From assembly GCA_035703165.1 (NCBI GenBank), contig DASSYR010000065.1:1-64000 (forward strand): 64,000 nt of DNA. The letters run 5' to 3'. The DNA is from AWTP1-9 sp035703165 (GTDB lineage: Bacteria > Bacteroidota > Bacteroidia > Chitinophagales > Chitinophagaceae). Position numbers and translations under genes: made by a program. Positions 26,906-35,985 of this stretch are shown in pieces. Within the stretch, counting starts at the first letter, position 1. Each line of letters opens with the position of its first letter. Below the pieces are notes generated by a model. That model did no database searches, was not told where the DNA came from, and saw nothing but the letters and a program-made list of their open reading frames with translations.

Positions 26906-26943
26906 TTGCACTATTAAAACCAGGGGTGACATACAAGTTTTTC

Positions 26944-27987
26944 TTAGCTCAATCGCACCCTGGGATCCACCACTCCGTATAAAATATCAGCTAATATATT
27001 GACCATTATAAAAATAAATGAAGATAAAAGTACCGATCCCATAACAAGAGGGTAATCTAATTTTTCGAGGGCATCAACTGTTATTTTTCCTATACCCTTC
27101 CACCCAAAAATAAACTCTACAAAAAAAGCGCCGGCTAATAATTCTGCAAACCATCCTGTAATAGCTGTAATAACCGGGTTTATCGCATTACGCAGCCCGT
27201 GCTTCCAAATAACAGTTTTTTTACCCAACCCCTTTGCATAGGCTGTACGAATATAATCCTGGCTTAGCACATCCAACATGGAACTACGAGTTAACTGGGC
27301 AATAATAGACAATGGCCGTATGCCAAGTGTTAATGCCGGCAGTAGCAAATTTTTTAATTGTAACGCCCTGCCACCTACTTCATATTCAAACAAACTACCC
27401 GTAAGGTGCAATCCCGTATATTGATTAAGAACAAATCCAAATACATAAGCAATTAAAATACCCATAAAAAAAGAAGGCGCTGAAATACCCAACACGCTGG
27501 TAAAAATAGCCGCAGTATCCATCCAGGTATTTTGTTTTACCGCTGCCAAAACACCCAGTAATAATCCCGCTATGGTAGCGAAAAACATTGCAGCTGTTGC
27601 CAGCAAAATAGTTACTGGTAAAGCCTCCTGTAAAACATCCCAAACTTCTCTTTTGCTCTGATAAGAGGTACGCAAATAGGGAACTTTAAAAGCAAGCTTA
27701 CGGTTTTGCCCTATAAAAAAACCCTTAAGCTCCTTTCGTTTTATTTCTTCCCGGGTATGAAAACTAACAGGGGAAATATCATTTAAGTATAGAACAAATT
27801 GTTTCCATTTTGGTTGATCGAGATACAATTCCTTTTTAATATTAGCGATGGTGGTTGAGTCTCCTGTTTGGCCTAATACCAAACGCGAAGGATCAGCAAA
27901 CCCCTGGAATACCCAAAATACCAATGATATCACACCCAGTAGTACCAGTAATCCATAATATAATTTCTTTATAATGAATTTAGCCAA
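26944..27987 (-). CDS. ABC transporter permease, DppB/OppB type
   Basis: A 347-aa permease with six membrane helices. The N-terminal helix (LYYGLLVLLGVISLVFWVFQGFADPSRLVLGQ) is typical of DppB/OppB. The EAA-like loop (YIRTAYAKGLGKKTVIWKHGLRNAI) contacts the ATPase, and the C-terminus has DVLYG-type wording (LADILYGVVDPRVRLS). It would import or export peptides or similar solutes. No second permease, ATPase or binding protein is nearby. The start is TTG at 27985-27987: upstream the frame is open only to a TAA about 18 nt away and holds no ATG. Confidence 0.88.
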   Translation of the reverse strand: MAKFIIKKLYYGLLVLLGVISLVFWVFQGFADPSRLVLGQTGDSTTIANIKKELYLDQPKWKQFVLYLNDISPVSFHTREEIKRKELKGFFIGQNRKLAFKVPYLRTSYQSKREVWDVLQEALPVTILLATAAMFFATIAGLLLGVLAAVKQNTWMDTAAIFTSVLGISAPSFFMGILIAYVFGFVLNQYTGLHLTGSLFEYEVGGRALQLKNLLLPALTLGIRPLSIIAQLTRSSMLDVLSQDYIRTAYAKGLGKKTVIWKHGLRNAINPVITAITGWFAELLAGAFFVEFIFGWKGIGKITVDALEKLDYPLVMGSVLLSSFIFIMVNILADILYGVVDPRVRLS

Positions 27988-28061
27988 GCCAAATGTTTCT
28001 GATGTTTATAAATAAGTACAGGCAAATTGCTAAACAAATATTAACCAACTCTCCAGATTTA

Positions 28062-29183
28062 TCAAAATAAACTTCCCAAACTGGCTTTACCCCATTTATT
28101 TTCAACAACGGCTCCCCGCATCTTAAATAAACAAGGTTTTGTACGAGCCGCCGTTTTTATTTCTGTCCCGTCGCAAGTTAAAATAGTAATATTAAAATGA
28201 TTTTTACCAGTATTAAAAAAAGCATTAGCAATATCCCCCTGCGCAGTTATTACATATAATGGGATTTGCTGATCTTTTAATTTTTGCACAATCCTACTAA
28301 AGTGAGTAAGCCATTTATCGTTGAGGTGTATCCCTTCAAAATCTTTAATAAACAAAAAATAATACTCGCCTGAATGATTTAAAATATCTTCAGTTGTATC
28401 CACATTACTCAGGGTATGCAATTTAAAATCTTTAATCGGTGGCTCATAATTTTTCCCTTCTTTAATAATCTTATCTTTTCTGCTAACAAATCTGTAGGTA
28501 TCCAGGTCCTCCGGAAAAGTGGAAGTAAAAGTAAATCGCTTACCTCCTTTCTCATAAACAAACTGGGTTTCTATAATTGGCATAACAGCATTTGCCGGCA
28601 CTTTCATTTCATCAATAATGTTATTCCCCCTTTTATAAGGTAAACAATCCTTTACAGGCAAATACTGCAAGACATACCATTGAAAACCAAAACTAAGTCC
28701 GGCTGTAAAAATCAGAAAGCCGAGACTTAGTCTTAAATTAAAAAATGGCTTTATTTTATCTCTATAAACAAAAATCAATAGAATAAACCCTAATAAAATT
28801 AAATCTTTGGTAAAAGACTGATTGGGTGTTAAGGGAATGCAATCACCAAAACATCCGCAAGTTTTTATTTTACCCGAAAACAAGGCATAGGCTGTCAAAA
28901 AACTAAAGAAAATAATAAGCACCAACAATAACCAACTGAATAAACGCATTGCCCAACCTAACAAAACTGACACTCCTGCTATAATTTCAAAAGCTATCAT
29001 TAAAATAGAAAACCAAAGCGTATAATCATTTAAAAAATTCCAGCCCCATGCTTCAAAAAACTCCTGCATTTTGTAGCTTAACCCATACGGGTCGTTGGCC
29101 TTTATTAAGCCTGAAAAAACAAACAACACGCCAACAATAATTCTTGACATGGTTAAAGAAATTTTCATCTTATTCCCGGGCAT
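28062..29183 (-). CDS. DoxX/MauE-like membrane protein with C-terminal thioredoxin-like domain (BT_3928 family)
   Basis: A 373-aa protein. The N-terminal 160 residues hold four membrane helices with SGLIKANDPYGLSYKM (24-39) and a cysteine motif CGCFGDC (C109, C111, C115), as in MauE/DoxX-like redox proteins. Residues about 180-370 form a soluble domain (YLFIKDFEGIHLNDKWLTHF, LYVITAQGD) with a thioredoxin-like outline but no CxxC. It may pass electrons or assist disulphide formation in the envelope. It follows the DUF1599 gene on the same strand, an arrangement I associate with Bacteroidota. ATG at residue 6 is an alternative start. Confidence 0.8.
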   Translation of the reverse strand: MPGNKMKISLTMSRIIVGVLFVFSGLIKANDPYGLSYKMQEFFEAWGWNFLNDYTLWFSILMIAFEIIAGVSVLLGWAMRLFSWLLLVLIIFFSFLTAYALFSGKIKTCGCFGDCIPLTPNQSFTKDLILLGFILLIFVYRDKIKPFFNLRLSLGFLIFTAGLSFGFQWYVLQYLPVKDCLPYKRGNNIIDEMKVPANAVMPIIETQFVYEKGGKRFTFTSTFPEDLDTYRFVSRKDKIIKEGKNYEPPIKDFKLHTLSNVDTTEDILNHSGEYYFLFIKDFEGIHLNDKWLTHFSRIVQKLKDQQIPLYVITAQGDIANAFFNTGKNHFNITILTCDGTEIKTAARTKPCLFKMRGAVVENKWGKASLGSLF

Positions 29184-29268
29184 TGTAGAGTTATTATTTT
29201 TGATTTAGACTTCCTGTTTTGAATCACATACTGAATGCTCCCGCATTAACAAATACGTACTCCCATAC

Positions 29269-29823
29269 TTAATGTTTCCCTTCCCCAATTAATATCAGGG
29301 CAAACACTGCATAATTAATAATATCCAGATAGTTGGAGTCAATACCTTCACTCATTTCAGTTTTTCCCTCGTTAGTAATTATCTGGCGAATACGCATCAA
29401 TTTCATTAATATTAAATCCACAAAGCTTTGCTGGCTCATATCCCGCCAGGCTTCCCCATAATCGTGATTCTTATTCTCCATCAGCATTTTTGCCTCATGA
29501 GCCATTTTATTGTACAGTGGCAACACTTGCTCAACCGTTAAATTCTCTTCTTCCTCGCTATGCAATTCTAATTGTATCATCCCAATTAATGCATAGTTAA
29601 CAATCCCTTTAAACTCAGAAGGAATATCATCTCCGATATTGGCAACACGTCGTATTTTCGTTTCCTGAAGGTTACGAATACGCTGCGCCTTAATAAAAAT
29701 CTGATCGATAATGGATATAGGCCTCAAAACCCGCCAGGATGTACCGTAGTCTTTTGTTTTTTTTATAAAAATCTCTCTGCAAGCTTGCATTACCGAGTCA
29801 AATTGTTGATTAGTCCCATTCAT
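29269..29823 (-). CDS. DUF1599 protein with internal duplication
   Basis: A 184-aa cytoplasmic protein made of two related halves. Residues 16-88 contain KKTKDYGTSWRVLRPISIIDQIFIKAQRIR, and 108-180 contain ENKNHDYGEAWRDM, FVDLILMKLMRIRQI. Each half then has an N-Y-A motif (GIVNYALIG, DIINYAVFA). This is the DUF1599 layout; the biochemical function is not known to me. It is divergent from folP and has an exact promoter that overlaps the folP start. Two related halves suggest a pseudo-dimeric fold, perhaps with a nucleotide-like ligand (inference). Confidence 0.88.
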   Translation of the reverse strand: MNGTNQQFDSVMQACREIFIKKTKDYGTSWRVLRPISIIDQIFIKAQRIRNLQETKIRRVANIGDDIPSEFKGIVNYALIGMIQLELHSEEEENLTVEQVLPLYNKMAHEAKMLMENKNHDYGEAWRDMSQQSFVDLILMKLMRIRQIITNEGKTEMSEGIDSNYLDIINYAVFALILIGEGKH

Positions 29824-29868
29824 TTGCTTTGTTATTAAGTAAAATTCAGCAACTTTATTGTTTCAAAG

Positions 29869-29898
29869 CAAATATAAGCCGCTAATGTTTACCCTCAA
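29869..29898 (-). promoter_or_regulatory. Promoter of the DUF1599 gene, overlapping folP start
   Basis: On the reverse strand TTG (29896-29898), a 19-nt spacer and TATATTTG (29869-29876) followed by C match the Bacteroidota -33/-7 promoter exactly. The -33 half lies inside the first codons of folP (ATG at 29885), so the two divergent genes have interleaved control regions. Confidence 0.75.
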
Positions 29899-30715
29899 CT
29901 GCAAAGGAAAATTGTTGGTTTTAGATAGCCCCCGGGTAATGGGGGTGCTTAATATTACGCCTGATTCTTTTTATAAAGAAAGCCGTTTTACGGATAGTGA
30001 CGCTATTTTAAGACAGATTGAGAAAATGTTGATGGAAGGCGCTTTTATAATAGATGTGGGGGGACAAAGTACCCGGCCCGGAAGCAAAAGCATTTCTGCT
30101 GAGGAAGAAGCGAAAAGAGTAGTTCCCGCAATTGAGATAATTAGCAAAACCTTTCCCGAAATAATCATCTCTATTGATACATATTACAGCAAAGTGGCAA
30201 AGCAAGCTATTGAGGCAGGAGCCTCAATAGTAAACGATATAAGTGCCGGTGAAATAGACCCCGCAATGATACCCACTGTAGCAACTTTGCAAACCCCGTA
30301 TATATGCATGCATATGAAAGGCACACCGGATACCATGCAACAGTACGCAACTTATGAAGATGTAGGAAAAGAAGTGCTGGACTACTTTATACATAAAACA
30401 GCACAATGTATAGCTGCAGGTATAAAAGACATTATTATTGACCCCGGATTTGGCTTTTCCAAAACAATTCAGCATAATTTTCAGCTTCTCAAAAAAATTA
30501 GTATATTGAAAATAATGAACAAGCCCCTGCTGGTTGGTCTCTCCCGAAAATCAACTATTTATAAAACACTCAATACAACGGCTGATATGGCTCTAAACGG
30601 AACAACCGTTTTAAACACAATTGCCTTACTGAACGGCGCTAACATTTTAAGAGTACATGATGTAAAGGAAGCCTTAGAGGCGATAAAATTATATAATGCA
30701 TACTACGAAGCCTGA
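29885..30715 (+). CDS. folP: Dihydropteroate synthase
   Basis: I start at the ATG at 29885; an upstream TTG (29858) would add nine unlikely residues. The 276-aa product has the standard pterin and PABA site motifs in order: MGVLNITPDSFY, IDVGGQSTRPGS, ISIDTYYSKVA, NDISAG, DPGFGFSKT, GLSRKS and LRVHDV. It joins dihydropterin pyrophosphate and p-aminobenzoate in folate synthesis and is the sulfonamide target. It is divergent from the DUF1599 gene, with overlapping promoters. Confidence 0.97.
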   Translation: MFTLNCKGKLLVLDSPRVMGVLNITPDSFYKESRFTDSDAILRQIEKMLMEGAFIIDVGGQSTRPGSKSISAEEEAKRVVPAIEIISKTFPEIIISIDTYYSKVAKQAIEAGASIVNDISAGEIDPAMIPTVATLQTPYICMHMKGTPDTMQQYATYEDVGKEVLDYFIHKTAQCIAAGIKDIIIDPGFGFSKTIQHNFQLLKKISILKIMNKPLLVGLSRKSTIYKTLNTTADMALNGTTVLNTIALLNGANILRVHDVKEALEAIKLYNAYYEA

Positions 30716-30813
30716 GGATTTTTAATCAGTATCATCGTTTCCACAAAGAAGAATAACTGGTAGTAATATCACCTTATTCATTCTTTCAAAAATTAATAAA
30801 ATACAGCGATCAT

Positions 30814-30845
30814 AAAAAAAGGCTCCCTATTACGAAGGAACCTTT
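30814..30845 (-). terminator. Terminator of tRNA-His
   Basis: On the reverse strand AAAGGTTCC (30837-30845) pairs with GGAGCCTTT (30818-30826), with one G-U pair, and continues into a T-run down to 30814. It begins two bases after the tRNA end. Confidence 0.85.
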
Positions 30846-30846
30846 G

Positions 30847-30921
30847 GGTGGCTAATGGGGCTCGAACCCACGACCCTCAGAACCACAATCTGATGCTCTA
30901 ACCAACTGAGCTATAGCCACC
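30847..30921 (-). tRNA. tRNA-His, anticodon GTG
   Basis: Reverse strand cloverleaf: acceptor GTGGCTA/TAGCCAC, D stem GCTC/GAGC, anticodon stem TCAGA/TCTGA with loop TTGTGGT (anticodon GTG), T arm GTGGG TTCGAGC CCCAT. The His identity elements are encoded: G at -1 (30921) opposite discriminator C73 (30847). CCA is not encoded. Confidence 0.97.
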
Positions 30922-30932
30922 ATTTAGGGGTG

Positions 30933-30964
30933 CAAAAATAGGCAAAATCATCGCTGATACAAAA
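30933..30964 (-). promoter_or_regulatory. Promoter of tRNA-His
   Basis: Reverse strand TTTTG (30960-30964), 19-nt spacer, TATTTTTG (30933-30940) followed by C: an exact Bacteroidota -33/-7 promoter ending 12 nt before the tRNA 5' end. Confidence 0.8.
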
Positions 30965-31042
30965 TGATATTTTGGCAAAGCCTGTAATTTGCCTTTCTTT
31001 GCGCACTTTCAGTACCTGGTTTAAAATTAATTTGTTTTTATC

Positions 31043-31651
31043 ATGAATTACTGGCTTATTTTAATCCCTCTTATCTCTGCTTTTATAGGCTGGTTTACCA
31101 ATTGGATTGCCATTAAAATGCTTTTTCATCCCAGAGACCCTAAAAAGTTTTTGGGTATTACGTTTCATGGAATTTTCCCTAAGCGCCAAAAACAATTTGC
31201 CGAAAAACTGGGTCGCCTGGTAAGTCAGGAATTATTATCTTTTACAGATATTGAAAGAAAAATAACCAATCCCGAAAATTTAAAAAAATTAATGCCTTTA
31301 GTGGAAGGTCATGTTGATAATTTTTTGCGGGAAAAGCTTAGTCACACCATGCCGCTTATTTCCATGTTTATTGGCGACAAAACCATCAACCAGTTGAAAT
31401 CAGTTTTCATGCAGGAACTGGAGAACCTGTTTCCGGTAATAATGAAGACCTACATGAATAATTTAAAACAGGAATTGGATTTGGAAAAAATTGTAATAGA
31501 AAAGGTGTCTGGCTTTTCTTCTGACAAATTGGAAGAAATACTTAATCAGATCATGAGCAGGGAATTTCGTTTTGTAGAAATTATTGGGGGTGTTCTTGGC
31601 TTTGTAATTGGCCTCATGCAAGTGTTAATTACAGTGCTGACTCAAAATTGA
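31043..31651 (+). CDS. DUF445 family membrane protein
   Basis: A 202-aa protein. The N-terminal membrane helix with SAFIGWFTNWIAIKMLFHPRDPKKFLGITFHGIFPKRQKQFAEKLG is the DUF445 signature. The middle is helical and charged, and a C-terminal membrane helix (IGGVLGFVIGLMQVLITVL) closes the protein. Both ends in the membrane with a cytoplasmic helical loop is the likely topology. Function unknown. It is shorter than many DUF445 proteins (about 400 aa), which is usual for the short subgroup. Confidence 0.85.
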   Translation: MNYWLILIPLISAFIGWFTNWIAIKMLFHPRDPKKFLGITFHGIFPKRQKQFAEKLGRLVSQELLSFTDIERKITNPENLKKLMPLVEGHVDNFLREKLSHTMPLISMFIGDKTINQLKSVFMQELENLFPVIMKTYMNNLKQELDLEKIVIEKVSGFSSDKLEEILNQIMSREFRFVEIIGGVLGFVIGLMQVLITVLTQN

Positions 31652-31808
31652 ATCACTTATCCTTTTTATCTGCCACTTATCATAATTGCAATTATCTTTT
31701 TAAACCTACAAACAATTTGCCCTTCTATATTGTTTTAAATACCGTCTGTCAGAAAAATTAAAATTATAATTAAAAGTGATGGAAATTTGCATACTTAAAA
31801 AAAAGTGC

Positions 31809-34484
31809 ATGATAAAGAATTACGGCTTTGTTTTAATATATCTGTTTGCTTCCGTTAGTCTTTTTGGGCAGGTTCCAACAGGTGGCCAGGGAAGAGGGGG
31901 CGGCAATACAAATATTGGCCGTTTTTACGGTAAAATTGTTAACGCTTCGACTAACAAACCTATTGACGCTGCATCAGTAATGCTAATTCAAAGCAAGTTC
32001 GACAGTGTTACCCGTAAAAGAAAAGACGTTGTTATCGGCGGTCAATTAACCAAATCAAACGGGGATTTTAGTATTGAAAATCTTCCGCTTTTTGGAAATT
32101 TTAAGTTAAAAATTTCCGCTATCGGGTACACACCTGTTGAAGAAAAAGTTTCTTTTGATTTTAAGGTGGGCGGTAATCAAAACGGTGGTGGAGAAGGTTT
32201 AGGATTTGGTCAATTGGCAAGTGGTATAGACAAAGATCTTGGCAATATAAAATTACAAATAGACGCTAAAGTATTAGATGAAGTTGTAGTACAAGGTTCC
32301 ACACCTACTTTAAAATTGGCTATTGACAGGAAGGTTTTCAATGTAGAAAAAAATATTGTTTCTGCCGGAGGTACAGCTACGGATGTGTTAAGAAATGTGC
32401 CTACCGTAAATGTAGATGTGGACGGCAATGTAAGTTTACGCAATAATGCTCCCCAAATTTTTGTTGATGGCAGGCCTACTACCCTGACAGTTGATCAAAT
32501 CCCGGCCGAAGCTATTCAAAGTGTGGAATTGATTACCAACCCTTCTGCAAAATTTGACGCCAGTGGAGGACAATCGGGTATTATTAATTTTATTTTAAAG
32601 AAGAACCGTAAAGCTGGTTATAACGGAAGTATAAGGGCAGGCGTGGACAGGCGCGGAAGAATAAATAGTGGCGGTGATATTAATATCCGTCAAGGTAAAA
32701 TTAACTTTTTTGCAACCGCCAATTATAATCAACGTAAGACTATTTCTACCGGTGAAACGAGAAGAAATGAATTTGGAAGTACACCTCCTATAGAATCTTT
32801 TCAATCAAATAATAATACCGGAACAGGCGTTTTTGCATTTGGCAGATTTGGTATTGATTATTTTATTGATAATCGTAATACCATCACTATAGGGCAAAGT
32901 ATTGTAAACGGAAATTTTGATTTTGAAGACCGTAATAAATTTTTAATTGACACACTAGGGTCCCCTCTAATTTCGGAATCGCAATACAGAAATACAGATG
33001 GTACTAACAAATTTCGCAATTACGGAACCCAATTGAGCTATAAACACCTTTTTACAAAAGCAGGCAAAGAACTAACGGCCGATATTAACTTAAACAGAAG
33101 CAGGAGCAATAACGATTCCAGGATATTTTCCCGCTCCTATTACGATGATGCCCAAACCAATCCTAAAACAGGAGAATCTTTGCAGCGTATAGATGGCGGC
33201 AGCAAAAACACATTTATTATTTCTCAAGTTGATTATACAAATCCTGTTACCGACAAAACGAAATGGGAAACAGGGCTTCGCTCTCAAATAAGAATATATG
33301 AAAGCGAGCAACTCAACTATTTTACCTTCCCGAATAGCTCTACAGAAACCTACAACCCTTTCATCAGTAATAAATACAAATACACGGATTATGTTTACGC
33401 AGCTTATGTGACTTTTTCACGCCAACTCAAAAATAACTTAAGCCTTCAATTAGGGCTAAGGGCTGAAAGTTCCCGGTATGATGGCGAGCAGTTGTTCACT
33501 AAACAACCATATACTAATTCTTTCCCAATTAGTTTATTCCCAAGCGTATTCTTAACTAAATCATTCAAAAACAAATCAGATATCCAGTTAAATTTTACAC
33601 GCAGAATAAATCGTCCTAACTTCTTCCAATTGATACCTAATACCGATTTTAGTGATCCTTTTAATTATCAAACCGGTAATCCTAACCTCAAGCCCGAGTT
33701 TACCCATTCATTGGAATCGTCTTACCAAAAAACATTTGGTAAAAAGAATAGCACCTTTCTAGCTACTTTGTTTGGCAAATACACTACCAATTTAATTTCC
33801 CGCTACCAGCGCAGGGATAAACTGGGACAAACAACTGATTCTGCATTCATTACCACCTGGATTAATGCAACATCTGCCTATGCAGGAGGCCTGGAATTGG
33901 TTTTACGAAGCCCGGTAACCAAATGGTGGGAAATTAACTATAATGTAAATATTTATTATTCTAAGATTAATGGAAGCAAAGTAGTTGCCGGATTAGAAAA
34001 TGAGCGAACCAGTTGGTTTGCCAAAGTAAACAATACGTTTAGAGTAGCAAAAGGATGGAGCATACAATTAAGTGGCGATTACAATGCTCGTTCTATTTTA
34101 CCAGTTAGCACCAGTAACAGCGGTGGTGGTGGTGGGCGCTTTGGGGGTGGTATGGGCTTTGGCGGTGGTCAGCAATCTACTACCCAAGGCTATATTGATG
34201 CGAATTATTATGTTGATCTGGGTTTAAGAAAAGAAATCCCAATCAAGAAAAATACACTAATGGTCTCTGTTAACTGGAGTGATATATTTAAAACAAGAAA
34301 AAATGTAGTGCATACCGAATCTCCATACATTATCCAGGAAAGTTGGAGAAGAAGAGATCCTCAACTTGTGAGACTTACTGTAAGCTATCGTTTTGGCAAA
34401 TTTGATATATCACTCTTTAAACGTAAAAATACAAAAGGAGATGCGGGTGGGCTGCAGGAAGGATTAAATGGAGTACAGCAATAA
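31809..34484 (+). CDS. TonB-dependent receptor, carboxypeptidase-regulatory plus OMP_b-brl_3 type
   Basis: I start at ATG 31809, which begins directly with a signal peptide (YGFVLIYLFASVSLFGQ); GTG 31776 would add 11 residues. The 891-aa product has a glycine-rich mature N-terminus, a CarboxypepD_reg-like domain (about residues 35-140), a plug domain (VLRNVPTVNVDVDGNVSLRNNAPQIFVDG, about 190-260), then a large beta-barrel ending in YRFGKFDISLFKRKN. A Gly-rich loop near residue 775 (SGGGGGRFGGGMGFGGG) is unusual. No SusD partner is adjacent, so it probably imports something other than a polysaccharide, but the ligand is unknown. A related receptor lies at 55363-57846. Confidence 0.9.
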   Translation: MIKNYGFVLIYLFASVSLFGQVPTGGQGRGGGNTNIGRFYGKIVNASTNKPIDAASVMLIQSKFDSVTRKRKDVVIGGQLTKSNGDFSIENLPLFGNFKLKISAIGYTPVEEKVSFDFKVGGNQNGGGEGLGFGQLASGIDKDLGNIKLQIDAKVLDEVVVQGSTPTLKLAIDRKVFNVEKNIVSAGGTATDVLRNVPTVNVDVDGNVSLRNNAPQIFVDGRPTTLTVDQIPAEAIQSVELITNPSAKFDASGGQSGIINFILKKNRKAGYNGSIRAGVDRRGRINSGGDINIRQGKINFFATANYNQRKTISTGETRRNEFGSTPPIESFQSNNNTGTGVFAFGRFGIDYFIDNRNTITIGQSIVNGNFDFEDRNKFLIDTLGSPLISESQYRNTDGTNKFRNYGTQLSYKHLFTKAGKELTADINLNRSRSNNDSRIFSRSYYDDAQTNPKTGESLQRIDGGSKNTFIISQVDYTNPVTDKTKWETGLRSQIRIYESEQLNYFTFPNSSTETYNPFISNKYKYTDYVYAAYVTFSRQLKNNLSLQLGLRAESSRYDGEQLFTKQPYTNSFPISLFPSVFLTKSFKNKSDIQLNFTRRINRPNFFQLIPNTDFSDPFNYQTGNPNLKPEFTHSLESSYQKTFGKKNSTFLATLFGKYTTNLISRYQRRDKLGQTTDSAFITTWINATSAYAGGLELVLRSPVTKWWEINYNVNIYYSKINGSKVVAGLENERTSWFAKVNNTFRVAKGWSIQLSGDYNARSILPVSTSNSGGGGGRFGGGMGFGGGQQSTTQGYIDANYYVDLGLRKEIPIKKNTLMVSVNWSDIFKTRKNVVHTESPYIIQESWRRRDPQLVRLTVSYRFGKFDISLFKRKNTKGDAGGLQEGLNGVQQ

Positions 34485-34557
34485 AAAAAGGATTTAACAA
34501 CTTTTATTTACGCATTAAACTCAGAACAAAAGCATAAACCGATATAGGGTGGATTAA

Positions 34558-35223
34558 TCAGGAATTATTTCCTGCCTTTCCACCCAACATGGGTACAAAA
34601 GAAAAAGAATCAAACAACTCTTCTGATAAAGAGCCATCATTATTTTTCGTAACACGTTTCATTCTTTGATGAGCCCCCTCATCTACCGGTATCACCATTT
34701 TACCACCCTGCTTCAATTGCTCAATAAGTTTTGGGGGAATAAAAGGCGCTGCAGCCGTTATTAATACCTTATCAAATGGCGCATAAGTAGGAAGTCCTTC
34801 AAAACCATCTCCATAAAAAAATTTTATGCCAGGGTAGTTTTTTAAAAAAGGAAAGGTTTTATTATCATCAAATAATCTTTTTTGTCTTTCAATAGTATAA
34901 ACCTGCGCCCCCATCTCTGCCAATATCGCTGCCTGGTAAGCACTTCCTGTTCCTATCTCCAGTACTTTTTCAAACGGCGCTATTTCTAACAATTGTGATT
35001 GATACGCAACTGTATAAGGCTGAGAAATAGTTTGTCCCTCTCCTATCGGAAAAGCCCGGTCTTCATATGCAATTTTATCAAACGCAGAATCCATAAAAAA
35101 ATGCCGGGGTATATGCATCATGGCTTGTAAAATTCTTTCATCAGTAATACCCTTCTCCCGAAGAACTTTTACCAATTGCATACGCATGCCTTTATGACGA
35201 TATGTATCTTCAAACTTTCTCAT
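34558..35223 (-). CDS. pcm: Protein-L-isoaspartate O-methyltransferase
   Basis: I use ATG 35223 (MRKFEDTYRHKGMRMQLVK); the frame extends to a GTG 27 bases upstream. The 221-aa product has the SAM-binding VLEIGTGSAYQAAIL, the isoaspartate-site phrase GEGQTISQPYTVA, and VLITAAAPFIPPKL. Pcm methylates isoaspartyl residues in aged proteins to start their repair. Length fits the bacterial enzyme (about 208-220 aa). It stands alone between a TonB receptor and a GtrA gene. Confidence 0.95.
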   Translation of the reverse strand: MRKFEDTYRHKGMRMQLVKVLREKGITDERILQAMMHIPRHFFMDSAFDKIAYEDRAFPIGEGQTISQPYTVAYQSQLLEIAPFEKVLEIGTGSAYQAAILAEMGAQVYTIERQKRLFDDNKTFPFLKNYPGIKFFYGDGFEGLPTYAPFDKVLITAAAPFIPPKLIEQLKQGGKMVIPVDEGAHQRMKRVTKNNDGSLSEELFDSFSFVPMLGGKAGNNS

Positions 35224-35367
35224 AAACAAATGCAATATAAAGAACCTCACTTATAGATAGGTAAATAAAAACAAATAAACAGAAATGGTTAATCACGTGG
35301 GAGAAAAATAGTGCAAAAAAATTTGTGATATTTAAACCTTCTTTATTGGAAAAATAATGCCAAACAA

Positions 35368-35874
35368 TTAATCCACCTCCACATCTAAAGAAATTATTTT
35401 CACTTTAAAAGTGAAATGTTTTTGGGTAAGATAACTAAATACCACCACAATAACGGTAGTAATTATTTGTGAGATTGTTGGATAAATATGACAATATTCC
35501 ACAAACAATTTGAGAAAAATATAGTTTAACAGAACACAAATCATAACTAAAAGAAAATACCGGAATAACTGAATCCTCCCTCTTAAATTTGACTCCCTCC
35601 ACACTATATATTTTGACAAAGCAAAGCCTATAGGAAAAGTAACCAGGAAAGAAATTAAAAAAGCAGCAATATGAGGCTTAAAAGCAAAAAAGCCCAAGTG
35701 TAGAATTTGCTTTTGCAAAATAAAATTATAACTGATAAAGTAAATAACAATACTCAATACCGTATTACCCCCACCACACACAGCATAATGAAAAGATTTC
35801 TTATCCATGAATTTGCTAAATGGAGGATAGAAAAAATCTATACTATTTATTATGCCATTACGAATTGTCATCAT
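35368..35874 (-). CDS. GtrA-family membrane protein
   Basis: I use the ATG at 35874; the frame opens at a TTG 12 bases earlier. The 168-aa product has four membrane helices and the GtrA start pattern FHYAVCGGGNTVLSIVIYFISYNF, followed by PHIAAFLISFLVTFPIGFALSKYIVWRES. GtrA proteins are thought to move lipid-linked sugars across the inner membrane or assist surface glycan modification. Its partner glycosyltransferase is not adjacent. Confidence 0.85.
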   Translation of the reverse strand: MMTIRNGIINSIDFFYPPFSKFMDKKSFHYAVCGGGNTVLSIVIYFISYNFILQKQILHLGFFAFKPHIAAFLISFLVTFPIGFALSKYIVWRESNLRGRIQLFRYFLLVMICVLLNYIFLKLFVEYCHIYPTISQIITTVIVVVFSYLTQKHFTFKVKIISLDVEVD

Positions 35875-35935
35875 AAAAGAGGCCAAAGATAGTTGATGAA
35901 TTTTAAATAAAAGGGTAAAAACACCTTCAGGAAAT

Positions 35936-35962
35936 TAAAAAGCCCTTCCAAAAAGAAAGGGC
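35936..35962 (-). terminator. Terminator of the 35986-36483 gene
   Basis: On the reverse strand GCCCTT pairs with AAGGGC (35957-35962 and 35942-35947) across a 9-nt loop, followed by a T-rich run (35936-35940). It begins 24 nt past the stop. Confidence 0.7.
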
Positions 35963-35985
35963 ATTATATTAATTTATTTAAAATG

